Below the pieces are notes generated by a model. It saw only the letters and a program-made list of their open reading frames with translations, did no database searches and was not told the DNA's origin. The translations under genes were made by a program, and so were the position numbers. A DNA stretch of 64,000 bases from Crocodylus rhombifer (Eukaryota; Chordata; Crocodylia; Crocodylidae), in assembly GCA_038503035.1 (NCBI GenBank), contig JAVSML010001167.1, positions 705,903 to 769,902 on the forward strand. Reading direction: 5' to 3'. Shown here piece by piece: positions 59,101-64,000 of this stretch; the stretch's first letter is position 1; the number at the start of each line of letters is the position of its first letter.

Positions 59101-59165
59101 TTCAAGCACCTACATTGAACTCCTTCAAGAGTAAATTGGATGCTTATCTTGCTGGGATCCTATGA
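56144..59165 (+). pseudogene. CR1 ORF2 (endonuclease plus reverse transcriptase), broken
   Basis: The first part (56144-57064) is an APE-type endonuclease with YTNARS, ETWW (catalytic Glu), MGDFNYPDI and GDSDHKL motifs. It has no ATG at its start, and a frameshift near 56930-56960 leads to a false stop at 57062. In the other frame, TGA at 57046 interrupts the linker. After a nested CR1 fragment (57246-57481), the RT continues in one frame with SAGPDDLHP, ANYRPISLTS, SGVPQGSVLGP and FADDTKLWG (58363 onward). That frame is broken by TAG at 58222 and TAG at 58750, both at expected Gln codons, and by a 1-nt loss near 58985. The natural stop is 59163-59165. Confidence 0.9.
57246..57481 (-). mobile_element. 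Inverted CR1 3' end nested in the CR1 ORF2 linker
   Basis: It is the reverse complement of a CR1 3' end and nearly identical by eye to this element's own 3' end (59025-59261). It begins TTTCATAGATTTCATAAAC on the plus strand and ends near CAGCTTGAAGCTG. The host linker reads KSFFRY before it and RKSKGDVGPLL after it, where intact CR1 reads continuously. About 9-12 nt of host sequence appears lost. Confidence 0.88.
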
Positions 59166-59261
59166 CCCCAGCTGACTTCCTGCCCTTTGGGCAGGGGGCT
59201 GGACTCGATGATCTCCCGAGGTCCCTTCCAGCCCTGATGTCTATGAAATCTATGAAATGAT

Positions 59262-61712
59262 CAAAGTAGTTATTTAAATATGGGGTTTGGAACAGAGCCA
59301 AAATATCCCAGACTGTGGATGTATATATCTATTGAGAAAAAGTAAGTGCAAATTGTTCAGCCTCTTAATAATATGCTGTTCTTAAATATTAACCTACACC
59401 AAATCCTGCTATTTGAGGATATTGTAGGACCATTATTAAAATGGTATAAAAGGGTTTCTTATTATGACCATAATATTAGGCAAAAACCTATGTTTAAAAT
59501 GAAATGATATAGAACTTACAGTACCAACAGCATGAAAAAATATGATACTTGATGTCTTTAATATTAAAAAGCAGCAATGTGCTGTGAAGTGGAAAGATCA
59601 AAATGGCACTATAGAACATGGGATAAAGCTGCTTAAGACTACACTGGATATTATAAATATATATAGCCACGCCACATTACAATCAGTAACTACAATTCCT
59701 GACTTCTGGAGGATCCATTTAAGGTTGAGATAAACCATAAATACCTCAATTTTATATGTACTATAAATGTATTCTCTTTTTCATGTTTCACGAGAATGGT
59801 CTATGCTGGTCTAATTTCTCACAGTGAACCAACATTTGCCCTCCTTCACACTTGCACAATCCTAATGGCCTCATGCAACAAAGATGTATTATCTTGTACA
59901 TCACAAAAATTAATATGAAACACAATGCCTTTAAAGAATGGCAGGCACAATACAGAGGGCTATAATTTGCCCTTAGTAATGCCCATGTGATCCTATGTGC
60001 TTTTTAATAATTTCTATGGCACTGTACTAAATTTAGTAAAGTAATTTAAAAAATATATGAATCAGAAATTGCTGGAAACTGCCTGGCCTAACACAGCTGT
60101 TTATAGCTTTTCATCTCTCCCCTGACTCTTGTTTTGTGCAAGTACACATAATGGACCAGCCACCTTTCAATACATACCTAAGTGTCTAGCTGAAGCCTTT
60201 GAATGCACTTGCCTCCACAGATTACATCACATTCCCATTCTATTCCCATTCTTACTCTCCTCTTGTGCTTTGCTGCCAACTTTAATTTTTTTCATCTGCA
60301 GAACAGAAGCAATTTTGCTTTTTAAATTTTACCATTTTTTGAAGAATTTGTCATGCTTCAATTTATGGTTGAGTAGCTCTATGTGCCTGTTTGGAATCTG
60401 GCTTGAAGGTCTCTTGTCCTCTTCAGAACTGTCTTCTGTGGGGTCCCATGCTCGGATTCTAACTCAGCTCCACACAAGTACTATCACAAATAACTGCTGC
60501 ACAGCACATTGCTGCTACATGCTTGGGCATTCCTTAATCAGCTGACTTTCCATTGAAATAAATGGAAAATTTGCTTTAGTAAAGATTATGGGTGAACCAG
60601 AAACAGGTCATCTCCTAGATCATCCTGTGCTCAAGTATTTTTACAATATTTTGAAACTCCATTTAAAGCTAATTAATTTGGGGTGGCCTTCAATTACACA
60701 GCAAAGTAATATCTTGTTCTACCACTGCACAATTTTTGTATTGCAAGAATTCATACATTCGGACTTTGCTATTAGCAATTTTATTTTGATAAAGGAACAA
60801 ACTGTGTTACATTTTTGTATTTAATCATTATAGTGAGACCTGGTTATTTTTATTATAGGGGTTCTTTCCCTTCAGATAATATTGTGGCATATGCTTGATA
60901 GGATAAACCCAATTTTGGATTGCCTTTAATACCAATTGTTAAATCTTAGAGTGAGCGAGAATACTGTAGTGCAAATCTAAGCCAGGATACAGACTGCATA
61001 TGGCCCACCATGGACATAGAAGTATAGCTTTGAACAATTTTCGTCAAAGAGCAGGTTGGACTAAGGCTCAAGCAAGCATTGTTCTATAACATGAACTCTT
61101 AGGGTACTAGGAGTCCTGGATTAGATGAAGACCTAGGGAAGATCCTAGGCAGATGTTAAGAGAGAGGAAATGATCCTGGGGAAGAATTAGTACTTGGGCA
61201 AAAACTCAGACTGCTGTTTATTTAAGAACCCAGGACCAGAAGTCTAGAAGTTCTGAGTGGGGACTTTTCTTTCCCAGCCAACTAGGATAAGATCAGAGGA
61301 AGAGTCTTTTCCCACATGCTGGGGGAGACAACAGCTAGGGAAGGAGAGTAGTTTGCTGACCTTGCTCAGTTCAAGGGTAAGAGGGTTGAGCTACAAAGTA
61401 GGCCAGCTGGGAGAACCTGATTTAAAGCTGCAGCTGGCTGGAATGAGAACAGCCCCAACATAGAGGGCTGTGGGGCTCTTGTATTAAGGAGCCCATACGT
61501 GGACCTGAGCCAGCCTGAACTATCAGATAACCACCAGAAGAAGAGCTGTCAGGGCTCCTAAGCTAAAAAGAGTAACCTACTTGACTCAGCACACGCTGTG
61601 GAAGGAGAGCTGTGTTCCCCTGTAGCCAGGAGAACTGGCATCTTTGAATCATTGTGCAGCTCCCTAGGAAGTGAGCAAGCGGACTCCTGAATGATGCAAA
61701 AGGGTTACGCTT
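59262..61712. other. Intergenic DNA, no recognised feature
   Basis: AT-rich, with no gene or element that I can support. Confidence 0.5.
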
Positions 61713-62045
61713 GCAATCATAAAAAAATTAGGGTTGAAAGGGACCTCAGAAGGTCATCTAGTCCAACCCCCTGCTCAAAGCAGGACCAGGCCAACTAGGT
61801 CATCCCAGCCAAGGCTTTGTCTACCTAAGTCTTAAAAGCCTCCAAGGATGGAGAGTCCACAACCTCTCTGCATAACCTGTTCACAACCCTCCTAGTGAGA
61901 AAGTTTTTCCTAATATCTGGCCTAAACTTCCCTTGCTGCAACTTGAGACCATTGCTCCTTGTTCTGTCATCTGTAACCACTAAGAACAGTCTAGCTCCAT
62001 TCCCTTTGGAACCACTTTTTAGATGGTCTAAAAGAATTTGTATTC
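61713..62045 (-). mobile_element. CR1 3' end, 5'-truncated
   Basis: The plus strand reads GGTTGAAAGGGACCTCAGAA, then GGTCATCTAGTCCAACCCCC, TGCTCAAAGCAGGACC, and later TTGAGACCATTGCTCCTTGT. This is the reverse complement of a common amniote CR1 3' region. It is a different subfamily from the 54.7-59.3 kb copy. Confidence 0.88.
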
Positions 62046-62123
62046 AAGAAAGAGAACTAGACAAGTAAAACAAAAAGCATAAGGGGGGTTCCTATTTGAC
62101 GTGTTTTTACCATTTTGAAGATA

Positions 62124-62455
62124 CAGAGCAACCCGTGGCCTATGAACCAGATCTGGCCCATGTTGCAAATTTGGTGACAGGGGAGTGGTGACAGTGTTAA
62201 TGGCCCTGCTGCCAAATTCCCTGACCTGTGGATGCCTGGCAGGTCACGCAGCATGACCCTGCATGCTCTGTTGGGTGCATGGCGTTGGGGCAGTGCAGGG
62301 CCTGATCCAGGCATGCAGGGCCAATCAGAGGCAGTGCAGTGCCGGATCTGGGTGTCTGGGGTCCAAGCCCACACTGACCCTACAAGGAATCCAGCCAACA
62401 AACCAGTCCTGCATCACTCATCCAGCCCTTGGGGCCAAAACATTGAGCCTCTCTG
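62124..62455. mobile_element. hAT-like non-autonomous element
   Basis: The left end CAGAGCAACCCGTGGCC and the right end, reverse-complemented, CAGAGAGGCTCAATG suggest CAG-type hAT termini. Internal phrases such as CCAGATCTGGCCC and TCATCCAGCCCTTGGGGCC resemble the elements at 8421 and 9411. No duplication is visible. Confidence 0.5.
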
Positions 62456-64000
62456 ATCCAGAGGAAAAACGGGTTGCTTTGTACGTACACTCTCTCCACA
62501 CCTTTCCATTTTAGGATTCTACCAAGTGTTTACACTCAATAAATGAAGGCACTATTCACACTTTGGTTAGTTCTAGTAACCAGCATAAGTATTCTCCCTC
62601 TGAGAAGTGCAAGATAACCTCATCTTGTTTCAGTCATCACAAGACCCCAGATGAAATCACATCCTATTTTTGCTGTTGTTTGAAAAGCTTTAGTCCTAGT
62701 CCAGTGCCATATGCAGACCTCAATGCTGCACAGAAATCAAAGCACAAGATGTAGACTAGAAGGGATCTTGTAAAAAATGTTACTCAAATGATTTCCATGT
62801 AAAATACAAGTATAATGGGGATGGAAGAGTGTATTTTCCAATATTAAACATAGCTTGTTTGAGATTACCCTTTAGAGATACATTACAATAAATGAATCGC
62901 TGAAGTACATGTAATGTACCAGAGGACATTTTTTAAATCTTTAAGCTGGAAAGAATAATCAATCGTTTACATGCATCTTTAATTCCATGAAAAATGCCAA
63001 TTGTTTTGTAAAGAGAAACAAGACGCATGAGATATTTAATGTTTAAATAAAAATGCTTTTAAAAGCTTTATCTTAACGAAGAACATCTAATAAGCTCACA
63101 ATGAGTGCTAATGAATGAGTCAATTTTAATATGCACCATGTTTCACTGGAAGAGCATGACTGTTTATTCCATTCTGAAGCTTAATTTTGTCCTCAGTTGA
63201 CATTCCCAAGAGGCAAAGCTAAACATATACAGGGCTATCCAGTATTATAGATCCAGATGAATGCAGAACCCTGATGCAAGTCTCAGTCAGCTGATCCACA
63301 GTTGAGGGGGTGGCAAAGCATTTGACTCCAAAGTTGCACACTGTTGGCAAAGATGGAGCATAGCATTAATGGCTTCATGTCCTGACAGATAGGTTGTGCT
63401 GGGGCGCATAATGCCCATAGGATGGAGGCATCTGCCCTGGAAAAAAATACTTTTTTGAATGTCAGCCTGGAAAAAAATAGTTTTAGGGGTTTATTTTGGT
63501 TTGTCCTCAGATTTTTCATCTCTTGGCAGTGGCAATCCTGTCACTTGGCAACTGGGTAATTCCACTGTTTGCTGCTCCATGGCTCCAGTCCTATTCCCAG
63601 CCTGCCTTTCAGCATACTGACAAACATATAGTGCAAGTGTGCACTTTAGCATCCTTACTAAGGATAGCCAGATATTAAAGATAATTTTTTGACTCTTCAG
63701 CAGCAACAACAGAATTCTACATGTAGTTAAGCTAACTGGCTAATACTCCTTATTTCAGGGCAGATCTTGCTTTTTTTCTCCTTTTCCTTTTGGCAGCCAT
63801 TCAGGTTTAGTTTGTGTTCCACCTAGTCGTTACTGTTATCTCCACCCAGAAATGCAAGAACCCAGGTGTAGTATATCCCTCACCCTGCCTCCCACCCTCT
63901 TGTGCTTTCTCTATTAATACTTAGTCCATACTCCACTGATGTCAATCAGCATTTTTCCATTGAATTCAATGAGCACAAAACCAGGCCCCGAGGCCTCCTG
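62456..64000. other. Intergenic DNA, mostly unrecognised
   Basis: No gene is supported. Near the right edge (about 63925-63985) CATTGAATTCAATGAGCAC with AAAACCAGGCCCC looks like the ancient palindromic repeat also seen at 48035-48108. Confidence 0.5.

Larger units (their letters stand above)
54706..59261 (+). mobile_element. Near full-length CR1 LINE
   Basis: It has a GC-rich 5' UTR (about 54706-55019) carrying GCTCCCTGGGAGC at 54711-54723 and its inverted copy at 54782-54794, then ORF1, ORF2 (endonuclease and RT), and a short 3' UTR ending in TCTATGAAA units (59239-59258). Most CR1 copies are 5'-truncated, so a copy with its 5' UTR is uncommon. It is dead: ORF2 carries frameshifts, nonsense codons and an inserted CR1 fragment. 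Confidence 0.92.

Noticed and set aside
8300..64000. Possible neighbouring genes such as FUNDC1 upstream of KDM6A
   Set aside because: No exon-like peptide of these genes was recognised; in human the neighbour is hundreds of kilobases away.
1..64000. CRISPR arrays, bacterial operons, riboswitches, phage
   Set aside because: No regularly spaced direct repeats or prokaryotic gene organisation; repeats are of vertebrate transposon type.

Overview
This window is nuclear DNA of an amniote, most likely a crocodilian; a turtle or another sauropsid cannot be excluded from sequence alone. The reasons are several CR1 LINEs of very different ages, MIR-like tRNA SINEs, many short hAT-type and foldback DNA transposons, solo LTRs, and one large CpG island over a recognisable vertebrate exon. 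Bacterial-style operons, ribosome binding sites and CRISPR arrays are absent.

The only host protein gene I can support is the 5' end of KDM6A (UTX, histone H3K27 demethylase), on the minus strand. Coding exon 1 is 7146-6980, intron 1 is only 184 bp, and coding exon 2 is 6795-6732. Both splice junctions are canonical and their phases match. The promoter lies in a CpG island at about 5990-8290, with CCAAT, E-box, CRE and GC-box motifs and no TATA box. Positions 1-6731 are the start of intron 2; I found no exon 3 there. Everything right of about 8300 lies upstream of KDM6A and reads as intergenic or repeat-derived DNA. I recognise no second host gene.

8.4-15.7 kb holds hAT-type non-autonomous elements, one with a perfect 8-bp target duplication, plus ancient palindromic repeats. 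15.7-20.8 kb is one old CR1 copy split by later insertions: a younger CR1 with adjoining material, and a separate 883-bp insertion flanked by a 13-bp direct repeat. That insertion contains a hAT element, which itself contains another small element. 21-30.5 kb carries more hAT elements, a probable 1.5-kb solo LTR (23157-24666), an LTR-like block with a TATA box, and CR1 fragments. 30.5-46 kb is rich in foldback elements, including one split near its centre by a hAT element with a perfect 8-bp duplication. A second probable solo LTR lies at 51349-52812. 54.7-59.26 kb is a nearly full-length CR1. It has an open ORF1 with SGNH-hydrolase motifs and a broken ORF2 (endonuclease plus reverse transcriptase) that contains an inverted CR1 3' end. 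The remainder is mostly unique-looking AT-rich DNA.

KDM6A contributes only its N-terminus here, ahead of its TPR repeats. The other coding potential belongs to decayed retrotransposons. Repeat family names rest on remembered motifs and structure, not on a database search.
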